Counted from the first letter of the stretch, positions 16,591 to 26,455 are shown. The stretch: DNA of 64,000 nt from Bradyrhizobium sp. BR 10289 (GCF_019455385.1 NZ_JACOFR010000011.1:1-64000), one strand, 5' to 3'. The notes: generated by a model from the letters alone, not told the origin. Made by a program: numbers and translations.

Positions 16591-18216
16591 ATGAACGCAA
16601 CTTCGCCCCTCGTACCATCCGATCCCGAGTTCGACTACATCATCGTCGGCGCAGGCTCCGCCGGCTGCGTGCTCGCCAACCGTCTCTCCGCGAACGGCAA
16701 GCATTCAGTGCTGCTGCTCGAGGCCGGCCCAAAAGATTCCAACATCTGGATCCACGTGCCGCTCGGCTATGGCAAGCTGTTCAAGGAAAAATCCGTCAAC
16801 TGGATGTACCAGACCGAGCCGGAGCCCGAGCTGAAGGGACGGCAAGTGTTCCAGCCGCGTGGAAAAACGCTGGGCGGCTCGAGCTCGATCAACGGCCTGC
16901 TCTATGTGCGCGGCCAGCACGAGGATTACGATCGCTGGCGCCAGCACGGCAATGCCGGCTGGGGCTATGACGACGTGCTGCCCTATTTCAAGAAGGCCGA
17001 GAACCAGACCCGCGGCGCCGATCAATATCACGGCACCGGCGGGCCGCTGCCGGTCTCCAACATGGTGGTGACCGATCCGCTGTCGAAGGCCTTCATGGAT
17101 GCTGCGGTCGAGACCGGTCTGCCCTACAATCCTGATTTCAACGGCGCGACGCAGGAAGGCGTCGGCCTGTTTCAGACCACTACGCGCAACGGCCGTCGTG
17201 CGTCGACCGCGGTGGCCTATCTCGGCCCGGCGAAGACGCGCAGCAATCTCAAGATCGAGACCGAGGCGCTCGCCCAGCGCGTGCTGTTCGAGGGACGCCG
17301 TGCGGTGGGGGTCGAATACAGGCAGGGCCCAACCGTGCGCCGTGTCCGCGCGAGAAGAGAGGTCGTGGTATCGAGCGGGGCCTACAATTCGCCGCAGCTC
17401 TTGCAACTCTCCGGCGTCGGTCCCGCCGATCTCCTGCGCAAGCACGGCATCGATATCGTGCTGGATGCGCAAGGCGTCGGCCGCGATCTGCAGGATCACA
17501 TGCAGGTCCGCATCGTGATGCGCTGCTCGCAAAAGATCACCCTGAACGACACCGTCAACCATCCGCTTCGCCGCACGCTCGCCGGCGCGCGCTATGCGCT
17601 GTTCCGCAAAGGCTGGCTGACCATCGCGGCCGGCACGGCCGGCGCGTTCTTCAAGACCAATCCGCGCCTCGCAACGCCCGATATCCAGGTCCACTTCCTG
17701 CCGTTCTCGACCGACAAGATGGGCGAGCGGCTGCATGATTTCTCGGGCTTCACGGCGTCGGTGTGCCAGCTCCGGCCCGAGAGCCGTGGGTCCCTGCGCA
17801 TCCGGAGCGCGGACCCGACCGCGCCGCCGGAGATCCGCATCAACTACATGTCGACCGAGACCGACCGCACCACCAACGTCGAAGGCATCAAGATCCTGCG
17901 CAAGATCCTGAATGCGCCGGCGCTGAAGCCGTTCGTGATCAGCGAGTACGATCCGGGGTCGAAGGTAGCCACGGACGCCGAAATCCTGGATTATTGCCGC
18001 GACCGCGGCAGCACCATCTACCATCCGACCTCGACCTGTCGTATGGGCAACGACGCGCTTGCGGTGGTGGACCAGCGGCTGAAGGTGAGGGGGCTCGAAG
18101 GACTTCGAATCGTCGACGGATCGATCATGCCGGACCTCGTGTCGGGGAACACCAACGCGCCGATCATCATGATCGCGGAGAAGGCGTCCGATATGATATT
18201 GCAGGATGCGCGATAG
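16591..18216 (+). CDS. GMC-family FAD oxidoreductase (choline dehydrogenase-like)
   Basis: A 541-residue flavoprotein that should oxidise an alcohol to an aldehyde. The FAD-binding motif YIIVGAGSAGCVLANRLS is near residue 12, the first GMC signature GKTLGGSSSINGLLYVRG near residue 91, the second signature SSGAYNSPQLLQLSGVG near 260, and the C-terminal catalytic pair lies in YHPTSTCRMG and SGNTNAPIIMIAEKA. It differs from true BetA by context: no betaine genes are nearby. The hemC paralogue follows after 12 bases, so the two are probably co-transcribed. Substrate unknown. Confidence 0.88.
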   Translation: MNATSPLVPSDPEFDYIIVGAGSAGCVLANRLSANGKHSVLLLEAGPKDSNIWIHVPLGYGKLFKEKSVNWMYQTEPEPELKGRQVFQPRGKTLGGSSSINGLLYVRGQHEDYDRWRQHGNAGWGYDDVLPYFKKAENQTRGADQYHGTGGPLPVSNMVVTDPLSKAFMDAAVETGLPYNPDFNGATQEGVGLFQTTTRNGRRASTAVAYLGPAKTRSNLKIETEALAQRVLFEGRRAVGVEYRQGPTVRRVRARREVVVSSGAYNSPQLLQLSGVGPADLLRKHGIDIVLDAQGVGRDLQDHMQVRIVMRCSQKITLNDTVNHPLRRTLAGARYALFRKGWLTIAAGTAGAFFKTNPRLATPDIQVHFLPFSTDKMGERLHDFSGFTASVCQLRPESRGSLRIRSADPTAPPEIRINYMSTETDRTTNVEGIKILRKILNAPALKPFVISEYDPGSKVATDAEILDYCRDRGSTIYHPTSTCRMGNDALAVVDQRLKVRGLEGLRIVDGSIMPDLVSGNTNAPIIMIAEKASDMILQDAR

Positions 18217-18228
18217 GCCGCGCGACTG

Positions 18229-19221
18229 ATGGAGAACGGATTGGCATCGCGATTCAAGATCGGCACCCGCAAGAGCGCGATGGCGCTGGCCCAGACGGAG
18301 GAGATTGCCCGCCGCCTGACATCGGCCATACCCGGTCTCGACGTCGAGATCGTCAAGTTCGACACCACCGGTGATCTCGACCAGACCAGCAAGCTCTTGC
18401 CGCATGGCGGCAAGGGCGGCGCCTTCGTCGCGCAGATCCGCGCTGCCGTGCTGGCAGGCGAGCTCCAGGCGGCAATGCATTCGCTGAAGGACATGCCCGG
18501 CAACGAGGACACGCCCGGCCTCGTCATCGGCGCCACGCTGTCGCGCGATCCCCCTAGTGATGCGCTGGTGCTGCGTGCCGGCGTGACGCTGGACGCCCTG
18601 CGCAAGTCCCGCGGCAAGGGCTTTAAGATCGGCACCAACGCCGTCCGCCGCGCCGCCTATGCGCGGCGGCTGTTCCCGGACGTCGAGGTGATCCACTTCC
18701 GCGGCGCCGCCGACACGCGCGTGCGCAAGCTCGACAATGGCGAGAAGCAGAAGCTGCCGGATGGCGGCGCCGTCGGTCCTGCCGATGCGCTGATCATGGC
18801 GCGCTCGGGCCTCGACCGCGTCGGTCTCTCCAGCCGTATCGCCTATGAGTTCACCGCGGCGGAGATGCTGCCCGCAGCCGGGCAGGGCATCGTCGCGGTG
18901 GAATGTGCCGCGCAGGACTGGGAAACGCGAAAAATCCTGTCATCGATCGACGATCCCGCCGCGCATGCCTGTGCCGATGCCGAGCGCGAGGTGCTGTGGG
19001 TGCTCAACGGCCATTGCAATTCGCCGGTGGCGGGCTTCTCGACCATCACAGGCGACCGGATGTCGCTGACCGCGTCCGTGCTCAACCTCTCCGGCAACAC
19101 CATCATCGAAGCCTCGCGCAGGGGCCTTGCCAACCGCCCGCGCGAGCTTGGTCGTGCGGTGGGGCTCGATCTGTTGGCGAAGGGCGCCGCCGACATCATC
19201 GAGCGCAGCCGGCCGCGGTGA
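18229..19221 (+). CDS. hemC: Hydroxymethylbilane synthase, divergent paralogue
   Basis: A 330-residue porphobilinogen deaminase-type protein, expected to join four porphobilinogens into hydroxymethylbilane. Conserved points are IGTRKSAMALAQ near residue 11, catalytic-type Asp88 in HSLKD, substrate-binding R140-R141 in GTNAVRR, TRVRKLDNGE near 163, LPAAGQG near 214, and the dipyrromethane-attaching Cys263. However, the Cys loop reads LNGHCNSPVAG where typical enzymes have LEGGCQVPIG, and GTSSLRR is altered to GTNAVRR. It may be a second HemC or have a modified role. It is coupled to a GMC oxidoreductase rather than to haem genes; hemE lies 1 kb away but on the opposite strand. Confidence 0.78.
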   Translation: MENGLASRFKIGTRKSAMALAQTEEIARRLTSAIPGLDVEIVKFDTTGDLDQTSKLLPHGGKGGAFVAQIRAAVLAGELQAAMHSLKDMPGNEDTPGLVIGATLSRDPPSDALVLRAGVTLDALRKSRGKGFKIGTNAVRRAAYARRLFPDVEVIHFRGAADTRVRKLDNGEKQKLPDGGAVGPADALIMARSGLDRVGLSSRIAYEFTAAEMLPAAGQGIVAVECAAQDWETRKILSSIDDPAAHACADAEREVLWVLNGHCNSPVAGFSTITGDRMSLTASVLNLSGNTIIEASRRGLANRPRELGRAVGLDLLAKGAADIIERSRPR

Positions 19222-19363
19222 ACCCGTTAATTCCCGCCTAATCCGATCTAATTTTACGCAAACTTGTCGTTATCTGATCGAGAACTGTCTCGATGTCTTT
19301 TGCTTTTCCTCTCGCCGCGGCCAGCGCATAGCACTCGCGGTTTGAGCAGGAGAGGCACCCATC

Positions 19364-20005
19364 ATGACCGCGAAAGAGATTTTCATCCTCGAAGACGACC
19401 TGACGACGCGAGCGATGCTCAGGGTCGTTCTCGAGGGCGCCGGGTATCATCCGGTATTTTTCGCGGACGGCAATGCGCTCATCTCCAGGGCGCGCTACAC
19501 GGCTCCGGCCTGCATCCTTCTCGACCTGTGCCTGCCGGGACAGTCCGGTCTGGATATCCTTGGACAGTTGACCGATCGAACCCATCCCGCGCCTATTCTC
19601 ATCGTGTCGGGGCAGGGCGATATTCCGACTGCTGTGCGCGCGCTGCGGAATGGGGCGGCGGACTTCGTCGAGAAGCCATTCAGTCCGTCAGATCTGGTCG
19701 GGAGGATCGTTTCGGCGTCTGCCGGACCGCTTGCCCGTTCGGAGAAGCCGGTCGAACATTTCAAGCATTCGTGCGGCCTCACCAGGAGAGAACGCGAAAT
19801 ACTGGATCACCTGATCGCCGGTTCATCTAACAAGGCGATCGCGCGGCAATTGAAGATCAGTCCGCGAACGGTCGAGGACCATCGGGCGAGCATCATGCGG
19901 AAGGCGGGTGCGAAAACGATCGCGCAGCTTTCGATCATGGCCTTCGAAGGGGCAGAGCCCTTGCCGAACGAGCCTGCCGACCCCGACGACGTAACGGTTC
20001 ACTGA
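19364..20005 (+). CDS. FixJ/NarL-type response regulator
   Basis: A 213-residue regulator with a receiver domain (IFILEDDLTTRAM; phospho-acceptor in CILLDLCLPGQSG; conserved Lys in FVEKPF) and a LuxR helix-turn-helix (LTRREREILDHLIAGSSNKA then SPRTVEDHRASIMRKAGA). The receiver and linker are most like FixJ. The ATG at 19364 follows an AGGAGAGG ribosome site. No sensor kinase is adjacent; the FixL-like kinase at 32594 has its own receiver. The upstream 140 bases are AT-rich but hold no clear FixK box. Confidence 0.85.
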   Translation: MTAKEIFILEDDLTTRAMLRVVLEGAGYHPVFFADGNALISRARYTAPACILLDLCLPGQSGLDILGQLTDRTHPAPILIVSGQGDIPTAVRALRNGAADFVEKPFSPSDLVGRIVSASAGPLARSEKPVEHFKHSCGLTRREREILDHLIAGSSNKAIARQLKISPRTVEDHRASIMRKAGAKTIAQLSIMAFEGAEPLPNEPADPDDVTVH

Positions 20006-20165
20006 CAGGGAGGCTTCCGGGGCCGGGCGTGCTGGGCACTGTGCAATGATGCCACTATGCACCTGTTTTGCCTGACGGGTCAAGCAAAATTTCGGATTAT
20101 TTGAATTTGCTTAGGAGCCCAGCGAGGTCGCTACTGTGCATGGGGTTGTTTTCGCGTTTTCGTTT
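20006..20165. other. Convergent spacer with a repeat-like segment
   Basis: This spacer separates the convergent FixJ-type and hemE genes. The stretch around 20078-20096 (GCCTGACGGGTCAAGCAAAA) resembles a motif I associate with rhizobial intergenic repeats, but no second copy was seen in this window. No clear terminator hairpin with a T-run is visible. Confidence 0.3.
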
Positions 20166-21200
20166 TTATCCTCGCACCCGTTTGATCATCTGCTCGACAT
20201 GGGCGATCGGCGTCTCCGGCTGGATGCCGTGGCCGAGGTTGAAGATGAAGCGCCCTTGCGCAAAATTCGCCAGCACGTTGTCGATCGCACGGTCGAGCGC
20301 GGCGCCGCCAGTGATCAGCACCAGCGGGTCGAGATTGCCCTGCACGGCGACCTTGCTCTGCACGCGCTCGCGGATGAAGGCCGGCTCCGCGGTCCAGTCG
20401 ATGCTGACGGCGTTGACGCCGGTCGCTTCGACATAGAAGGGCAGCTGCGCGCCGGCGCCGCGCGGAAAGCCGATGATCTTCGCATCCGGCACCTTGGCGC
20501 GCACGCCCTCGACGATGCGCCGCGTCGGCTCGGTTGACCAGCGCGCGAATTCGGCCGGCGGCAGCACACCGGCCCAGGTGTCGAAGATCTGCAGCGCGTT
20601 GGCGCCGGCAGCCAGCTGCTTCAGCAGGTACGCGATCGAGTTCTCGACGAGGACGTCGATGATCCCGGCGAACGCCTCCGGATGCCGGTAGGCCATCATC
20701 CGCGCCGGTGCCTGGTCCGGCGTGCCGTGGCCCGCGACCATGTAGGTCGCAACCGTCCACGGCGCCCCGCAGAAGCCGATCAGCGCGGTCTTGTCATCGA
20801 GCGCGCCGCGCACGATTCTGAGCGCCTCGAACACCGGATCGAGCTTGCCGAGATCGGCCTGTGCGGCGAGCGTTGCAACCTTCGCCGGATCGTCCAGCGG
20901 CTCCAGCCGCGGACCTTCGCCGGCCTCGAAACGCACGGAGCGGCCGAGCGCGTAGGGGATCACCAAAATGTCGGAAAAGATGATCGCCGCATCGAAGCCG
21001 AACCTTCGGATCGGCTGCAGCGTGACCTCGGCGGCAAGCTCCGGATTGAAGCAGAGATCGAGGAAGCCGCCGGCCTTAGCCCGCACCTCGCGATACTCCG
21101 GCAGATAGCGGCCGGCCTGCCGCATCATCCACATGGGCGGGACGGCTTGCCGCTGGCCGGAGAGCACGTCGATGAAGGGCTTGGTCGCAGACTGGGGCAC
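20166..21200 (-). CDS. hemE: Uroporphyrinogen decarboxylase
   Basis: A 344-residue haem-biosynthesis enzyme that removes four carboxyl groups from uroporphyrinogen III. Diagnostic motifs are PPMWMMRQAGRYLPEYR near residue 22, IIFSDILVIPYALG with the catalytic-type Asp near residue 80, IGFCGAPWTVATYM near 145, and NLGHGIQPETP near the end. The GTG at 21200 is chosen: AGGA lies 7-10 bases upstream and the protein then begins PQSATKPFIDVLSG, as usual. It is divergent from the small stress-type gene at 21313. Confidence 0.94.
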   Translation of the reverse strand: MPQSATKPFIDVLSGQRQAVPPMWMMRQAGRYLPEYREVRAKAGGFLDLCFNPELAAEVTLQPIRRFGFDAAIIFSDILVIPYALGRSVRFEAGEGPRLEPLDDPAKVATLAAQADLGKLDPVFEALRIVRGALDDKTALIGFCGAPWTVATYMVAGHGTPDQAPARMMAYRHPEAFAGIIDVLVENSIAYLLKQLAAGANALQIFDTWAGVLPPAEFARWSTEPTRRIVEGVRAKVPDAKIIGFPRGAGAQLPFYVEATGVNAVSIDWTAEPAFIRERVQSKVAVQGNLDPLVLITGGAALDRAIDNVLANFAQGRFIFNLGHGIQPETPIAHVEQMIKRVRG

Positions 21201-21261
21201 GAGACATCCTGATGCAGAAGTGAGGTTCCTGATACACCGCCGGGCGCGGAAGCGGAACAGG

Positions 21262-21286
21262 GGAACCAGCGCAATTGCGCCGCGTT
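21262..21286 (+). promoter_or_regulatory. Sigma-EcfG-type promoter
   Basis: GGAAC (21262-21266), exactly 16 bases, then CGTT (21283-21286). This matches the consensus of the alphaproteobacterial general stress sigma factor EcfG (GGAAC-N16/17-CGTT). It is 26 bases upstream of the start codon of the 71-residue gene at 21313. Confidence 0.75.
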
Positions 21287-21288
21287 GA

Positions 21289-21528
<240 letters not shown>

Positions 21529-21701
21529 CGCGGAGGGGGCGCCAGTTTCCGATAGGCTTGCTAAGATCTTGTTAGTGATCTGCGGAAGCCCCGGTCCGTA
21601 GGAGTACGGGAAACTCCGCATATCCCTGCGAATGTCGGCGCGCGTTTCAGAGTTCAATAACAGAAGCGGTGGAACTTCCGGCGACCGGAGATGTCTGCCG
21701 C

Positions 21702-23606
21702 ATGAACGCCGCCTCACACCGAGTTGGATCGAGCCGCCTGCCGCTGCGCGCGGCGGCGTTCGTCGTGCTCACTTGCGCGACCATCCTCGGCATCAGTGGC
21801 TGGCGCGAATGGGCTGCGCGCGATCAGGTGCTCAAGGGCGCCGAGACCGAGATGGCGAACGTCGCCCGCTCGCTGACCCAGCATGCCGAGGACAGTCTCG
21901 ACCTGCTCGATTCCGGCGTGGTCGGCGTCGTCAGCCGGCTGGAGATGGACGGCACCGATCCCGCCACGATCGCCAAGCTCAAGATCCTGCTGGACGCGCG
22001 CAAGAAGGCGATCGCGCGCATCCACAGCCTCGCCATCATCGACGACAAAGGCAACTGGCTGACCTCGCCCGGCACGATTTCGTCCACGCTCAGCGACGAC
22101 GCGTTCTTCCGCCAACACCAGCTTTCTCCCAAGCGCGAGGCCCATGTCGGCCATCCGGTGAAGAGCTTGCTCGACGGAGAATGGGTCGTCACCTTGTCGC
22201 GCCGCTTCAACAAGCTCGACGGCAGTTTCGGCGGCGTGGTGCTCGCGACCATCAGCTCCAACTATCTCTCGCATTTCTACGAGCAGTTCGAGATCGGCCG
22301 CAACAGCTCCGTGGCGCTGACGCATGGCGACGGCATGATCATTGCGCGCAACCCGAGCAATGACAAATTCGTGGGCCGCAACGTCGCCGACAAGCCGCTG
22401 TTTCGCGACGCGAGTTTGCAGCGGCCCGCCGGAGCCTATCATTTCAAGTCATCGCTGGATGGCGTCGAGCGGCTCAGCTTCTTCAAGCGCTCTGGCCGCT
22501 ACCCGCTCATGCTGCTCGCCACCGTCGACAAGGATGAGCTGCTCGCGCCCTGGCGCGCAGCCGCGATTTCCCGCATGCTCCACGTGCTGGCGCTGGTCAT
22601 GCTGATCGCCGTCATCGGCGCGGTGCTGGTGCGGCAATTGCAGCGCGGGCAGCGCATGGCCGTGGCGCTGGTCGAGAAGGAAGCGCATTTCCGCCTGCTG
22701 GCGGAAGGGTCCAGCGACATGGTGACGCGCATCGGGCTCGACGGGCAGCTGCGCTATGTCTCGCCCTCGTCCGCCCGCGTCGTCGGGTGGCGCGCCAATC
22801 AGCTGATCGGCACGCCCGCGCTTGCGGGCATTCACGAGGAAGACCGGCCGCACGTCCAGGCTGCCGTAGATGCCATGAAGCGCGGCGAGGCCGAGGAGGC
22901 GCGCATCACCTACCGCAACACGCACCGGACCGACACCGAGGTCTGGCTCGAATCGACCATGCGCGTCACGCGCAAGGACAACGGCGAAATCGACGGCGTG
23001 GTCGCGATCTCGCGCGACATCACCGAGCAGAAGAAGCTCGAGACCAAACTCGAGACGCTCGCGACCGAGGATGGTCTCACCGGGCTTGCCAACCGCCGCC
23101 ATTTCGACGAGCGACTGAGCGAGGAATGGGCGCGCGCCTATCGCGACCGCTCCAACCTCGCTCTGCTGATGATCGACGTCGATCGCTTCAAGGCTTACAA
23201 CGACCAATACGGCCACCCTGCGGGCGATGCCTGCCTGCGCGTTGTGGCGCAGGTCATCGCGGCCGAGATGAAGCGTCCCGGAGACCTCGCGGGCCGCTAC
23301 GGCGGCGAGGAGTTCGCCATGCTGCTGCCGAACACCGACGCCGCCGGTTGCGCCCGGGTCGGCGAGCGGATCCGCAAGGCGATCGGCGAAGCCGGCCTCG
23401 TCCACCGCGGCAATCAGCCGTCGGGCTATGTCACCGCTTCGCTGGGCGGCGCGACCTGCCGGCCGGCGCTGGAACGCACGGCCGGCGTCGGCACGCTCAT
23501 CGAGGCTGCCGACCGGGCGCTCTATGCGGCCAAGGAGTCCGGCCGTGATCGCCTGATGATGTCGGTCGAGGTCGCGCGCCCGCTGCCCAAGGCGGTCGGC
23601 GAGTGA
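21702..23606 (+). CDS. Membrane diguanylate cyclase with Cache, PAS and GGDEF domains
   Basis: A 634-residue sensor enzyme. An N-terminal helix near residues 12-30, a periplasmic dCache-like domain (to about residue 290) and a second helix (ALVMLIAVIGAVLVRQLQ) are followed by a PAS domain (FRLLAEGSSDMVTRIGLDG) with a PAC segment, then GGDEF. The active site reads RYGGEEFAMLLP and the inhibitory RxxD site is present as RPGD five residues upstream, so it should make cyclic-di-GMP with product feedback. The ATG at 21702 is preferred over the GTG at 21669: GGAG lies 11 bases upstream, though the spacing is long. Confidence 0.87.
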   Translation: MNAASHRVGSSRLPLRAAAFVVLTCATILGISGWREWAARDQVLKGAETEMANVARSLTQHAEDSLDLLDSGVVGVVSRLEMDGTDPATIAKLKILLDARKKAIARIHSLAIIDDKGNWLTSPGTISSTLSDDAFFRQHQLSPKREAHVGHPVKSLLDGEWVVTLSRRFNKLDGSFGGVVLATISSNYLSHFYEQFEIGRNSSVALTHGDGMIIARNPSNDKFVGRNVADKPLFRDASLQRPAGAYHFKSSLDGVERLSFFKRSGRYPLMLLATVDKDELLAPWRAAAISRMLHVLALVMLIAVIGAVLVRQLQRGQRMAVALVEKEAHFRLLAEGSSDMVTRIGLDGQLRYVSPSSARVVGWRANQLIGTPALAGIHEEDRPHVQAAVDAMKRGEAEEARITYRNTHRTDTEVWLESTMRVTRKDNGEIDGVVAISRDITEQKKLETKLETLATEDGLTGLANRRHFDERLSEEWARAYRDRSNLALLMIDVDRFKAYNDQYGHPAGDACLRVVAQVIAAEMKRPGDLAGRYGGEEFAMLLPNTDAAGCARVGERIRKAIGEAGLVHRGNQPSGYVTASLGGATCRPALERTAGVGTLIEAADRALYAAKESGRDRLMMSVEVARPLPKAVGE

Positions 23607-23612
23607 TACCGC

Positions 23613-23840
23613 TCAATAATGCGGCGGGCGCTCATTGGCTGCGCCCGGCGCGTTCGCCTCGGCTTCCTGGAGCCGCTCGCCGAGCTCTGCGATCTTCCGC
23701 GTCAAGGCGTCGATCTGCTTCCACTGCGCGGTGATGGTCTGGTTCAGCGTCTCGATGGTGTCGTCCTGATAGGCGATGCGCATCTCCAGGGTGTCGACGC
23801 GCTCACTCAGATCCTTGATCTCACTCGTCACGTGCCGCAT
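23613..23840 (-). CDS. slyX: SlyX family protein
   Basis: A 75-residue coiled-coil protein: heptad-like IKDLSERVDTLEMRIAYQDD continuing to about residue 60, and the C-terminal signature RPPHY typical of SlyX. Its role is unknown even in E. coli. The first 20 bases overlap the end of trhO, so translation is coupled. It converges with the diguanylate cyclase 6 bases away. Confidence 0.85.
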   Translation of the reverse strand: MRHVTSEIKDLSERVDTLEMRIAYQDDTIETLNQTITAQWKQIDALTRKIAELGERLQEAEANAPGAANERPPHY

Positions 23841-24588
23841 CCAATTCTCGTTCGCGCAGACCCAATTCTTTCAAGCCATGGCCAAGCGCCACGCGCTCGT
23901 CGAAGACGAAGCATTCGCCGCGCCAGCGGCTCTGCGCTTCCGGCACGGCTTCGAGATATTTCAGGATGCCGCCCTTGAGGTGATAGACCTCGGCGAAGCC
24001 GCGCGCGAGCAGATGCGCGCTCGCCTTCTCGCAGCGAATGCCGCCGGTGCAGAACATCGCGATCTTGCGGTGCTTTGCCGGATCGAGGTGCCGGCTGACA
24101 AAGTCCTTGAACTGGCCGAAACTCTTGATGTCGGGATCGACAGCGCCCTCGAAGGTCCCCATCGCCACCTCGAAGGCGTTGCGGGTGTCGAGCACGAGCG
24201 TATCGGGTGCCGCGATCAATGCGTTCCACTCGCTGGCGTCGACATAGGTGCCGACCTGCCGCGTCGGATCGGCGGCCGCATCGCCAAGCGTGACGATCTC
24301 CTTCTTCAGCCGCACCTTGAGCCGGCCGAACGGCATCGCTTCCGCCGTCGAGAATTTGAGTTCGAGATTGTCCAGCCGGCCGCCGAACAGCGCGCCATGC
24401 GCGAGCTCATGGGAAAAGGCGTCAATCGCCTCGGGCGTGCCTGCGATGGTGCCGTTGATGCCCTCCTGGGCCAGCAGCACGCTGCCCTTCAGCGACAAGC
24501 CGGCGCAGAACGCGCGCAGCGGCTCGCGCAGCTCGCGGTAATCGGGCAGGGCGGCGAATTGGTAGAAGGCGGCAACCTTGAAGTTCAT
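23821..24588 (-). CDS. trhO: tRNA uridine(34) hydroxylase (TrhO/YceA, rhodanese fold)
   Basis: A 255-residue enzyme that installs 5-hydroxyuridine at the wobble base of tRNAs. The N-terminal acylphosphatase-like part contains LLAQEGINGTIAG near residue 38. The rhodanese domain follows with VLDTRNAFEVAMGTFEGA near residue 125 and the active Cys loop FCTGGIRCEKASAHLL near 170; EVYHLKGGILKYLE completes the family pattern. It is followed by slyX in an overlapping pair. Confidence 0.92.
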   Translation of the reverse strand: MNFKVAAFYQFAALPDYRELREPLRAFCAGLSLKGSVLLAQEGINGTIAGTPEAIDAFSHELAHGALFGGRLDNLELKFSTAEAMPFGRLKVRLKKEIVTLGDAAADPTRQVGTYVDASEWNALIAAPDTLVLDTRNAFEVAMGTFEGAVDPDIKSFGQFKDFVSRHLDPAKHRKIAMFCTGGIRCEKASAHLLARGFAEVYHLKGGILKYLEAVPEAQSRWRGECFVFDERVALGHGLKELGLRERELDAARDE

Positions 24589-24797
24589 GTTCTAAATCCC
24601 GGCGGCTCGTTTAGCAGGCGGCCGCCGCTCAGAAAACCCGCATGGCCCCGGACGGCAAAAGGTCTATACGCCCAGCGGATGGCAGCCATTTCCCTGGTAT
24701 GCCAGCATTGCCCGGATGGGCCGGAATGTGTCATGTAGGCCCGGTTTTCCCAGATGGCGCCACCCGCGCCCACCGGCCTTTAGAGAGCAAGAATTCG

Positions 24798-26384
24798 ATG
24801 AGAAACTTCCACTTCCCCGGCAGGTCCACGGTCCACGCCACCAATGCGATGGTGGCGACCTCGCATCCGCAGGCCTCGCTGGCCGCGATCGAGGTGCTGC
24901 GCGAGGGCGGCACGGCGGTGGATGCGGCGGTGGCAGGTTCGGCCGTGCTCGGCGTGATCGAGCCGCAATCGACCGGCATCGGCGGCGACTGCTTCGCGCT
25001 GATCCAGCCGCGCGGCGAGGGCAAGATCGTCGCCTATAACGGCTCCGGCCGGGCGCCGAAGGCGGCGAACGCCGACTGGTACCTCGAGCGCAAGATCACA
25101 TCCGTGCCGCTGACTTCGGCCCATGCGGTCTCGATCCCCGGCGTGATCGACGCGTTTGCGACGGTGCTGCGCGATCACGGCAAGTTCGGCTTCGACCGCC
25201 TGCTCCAGCCCGCGATCAAGGCCGCGGAGGAGGGCTATGTCGTCGCGCCCCGCATCGCCTTTGACTGGAAGAACCAGTTCGAGAAGCTCAAGAACGGCAC
25301 CAACACCGTGCGTTATCTGCTGCCGGGCGGCAAGCCGCCGGTCGCCGGCGACGTCATCCGCCAGGCCGAGCTCGGCAAGACGTTGCGCGCCATCGCCAAG
25401 GACGGCCGCGATGCCTTTTACAAGGGCGCGATCGCGGAGGACATGGTCGAGACGCTGCGCGGCATCGGCGGCCTGCACACGCTCGACGATTTCGCAGCGC
25501 ACACCACGGAAGTCACGACGCCGATCGGCACCATGTACAAGGGCTATGACGTCTGGCAGTGCCCGCCGAACGGTCCGGGCGTCACCGCGCTGCTGATGCT
25601 CAACATCCTCTCGCGCTTCGACCTCGCGAAGTATGCCCCCGTCAGCGTCGAGCGCTTCCATCTCGAGGCGGAGGCCGCGCGCATCGCCTACATGAACCGC
25701 GAGATGCACGTCGCTTCTCCCGAGCACATGAAGATCAACGTCGCCGAAATGCTCGAGAAGAGCTTTGCCGACGAGTACATCAGCAAGATCCGCATGGACG
25801 GCGTGCTCGACCTGCCGAACGTGGCGCCGCCGATGAATCCCTCGACCATCTACATCACTGTCGTGGACAAGGACCGCAACGTCTGCTCGTTCATCAACTC
25901 GGTCGCGCATTCCTTCGGCTCGGCGATCGTCTCGAACAAGACCGGCGTGCTGTTCCAGAACCGCGCCGGCGGCTTCCGCATCCAGCCGGGCCATCCCAAC
26001 TGCATCGAAGGCGGCAAGCGCCCGCTGCATACGATCATGCCGGGCCTGCTCACCAAGGGTGGTCGCTCGACGATGTCGTTCGCGGTGATGGGCGGCCAGT
26101 ACCAGCCGACCGGCCAGACCCATCTGCTGACCAACATGCTCGACTATGGCTGCGACGTGCAGGAGGCGATCGATATGCCGCGCGGGCTGCACTATGAGGG
26201 CCAGTATCAGCTCGAGGACAGCGTACCCGCTGACATCGTCGAGGGCCTCAAGAAGCTCGGCCACAAGACCACCAACGTGGTCGGCCCGCTCGGCGGTGCC
26301 CAGGCGATCTGGATCGACTGGGACAAGGGCACGCTCACCGGCGGTTCCGATCCGCGCAAGGACGGCTGCGCACTCGGCTATTGA
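24798..26384 (+). CDS. Gamma-glutamyltransferase family protein
   Basis: A 528-residue Ntn-hydrolase precursor expected to cleave itself into two subunits and act on gamma-glutamyl or related amides. Features are VATSHPQASLAAIEVLREGG near the start, the oxyanion and substrate loop QSTGIGGDCFAL near residue 55, and the processing region PSTIYITVVD near residue 350. The canonical nucleophile motif TTH is here T-I-Y, as in the YwrD-like branch; the Thr itself is kept. No signal peptide is evident from the ATG at 24798, suggesting a cytosolic enzyme, unlike E. coli Ggt. Monocistronic. Confidence 0.85.
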   Translation: MRNFHFPGRSTVHATNAMVATSHPQASLAAIEVLREGGTAVDAAVAGSAVLGVIEPQSTGIGGDCFALIQPRGEGKIVAYNGSGRAPKAANADWYLERKITSVPLTSAHAVSIPGVIDAFATVLRDHGKFGFDRLLQPAIKAAEEGYVVAPRIAFDWKNQFEKLKNGTNTVRYLLPGGKPPVAGDVIRQAELGKTLRAIAKDGRDAFYKGAIAEDMVETLRGIGGLHTLDDFAAHTTEVTTPIGTMYKGYDVWQCPPNGPGVTALLMLNILSRFDLAKYAPVSVERFHLEAEAARIAYMNREMHVASPEHMKINVAEMLEKSFADEYISKIRMDGVLDLPNVAPPMNPSTIYITVVDKDRNVCSFINSVAHSFGSAIVSNKTGVLFQNRAGGFRIQPGHPNCIEGGKRPLHTIMPGLLTKGGRSTMSFAVMGGQYQPTGQTHLLTNMLDYGCDVQEAIDMPRGLHYEGQYQLEDSVPADIVEGLKKLGHKTTNVVGPLGGAQAIWIDWDKGTLTGGSDPRKDGCALGY

Positions 26385-26455
26385 GCGAGGCGGAAGGGCT
26401 GGAAACGACACCTGCATTGGGCTAGACACCTCCCGCCTCTAACGGAAGGTGCCTC

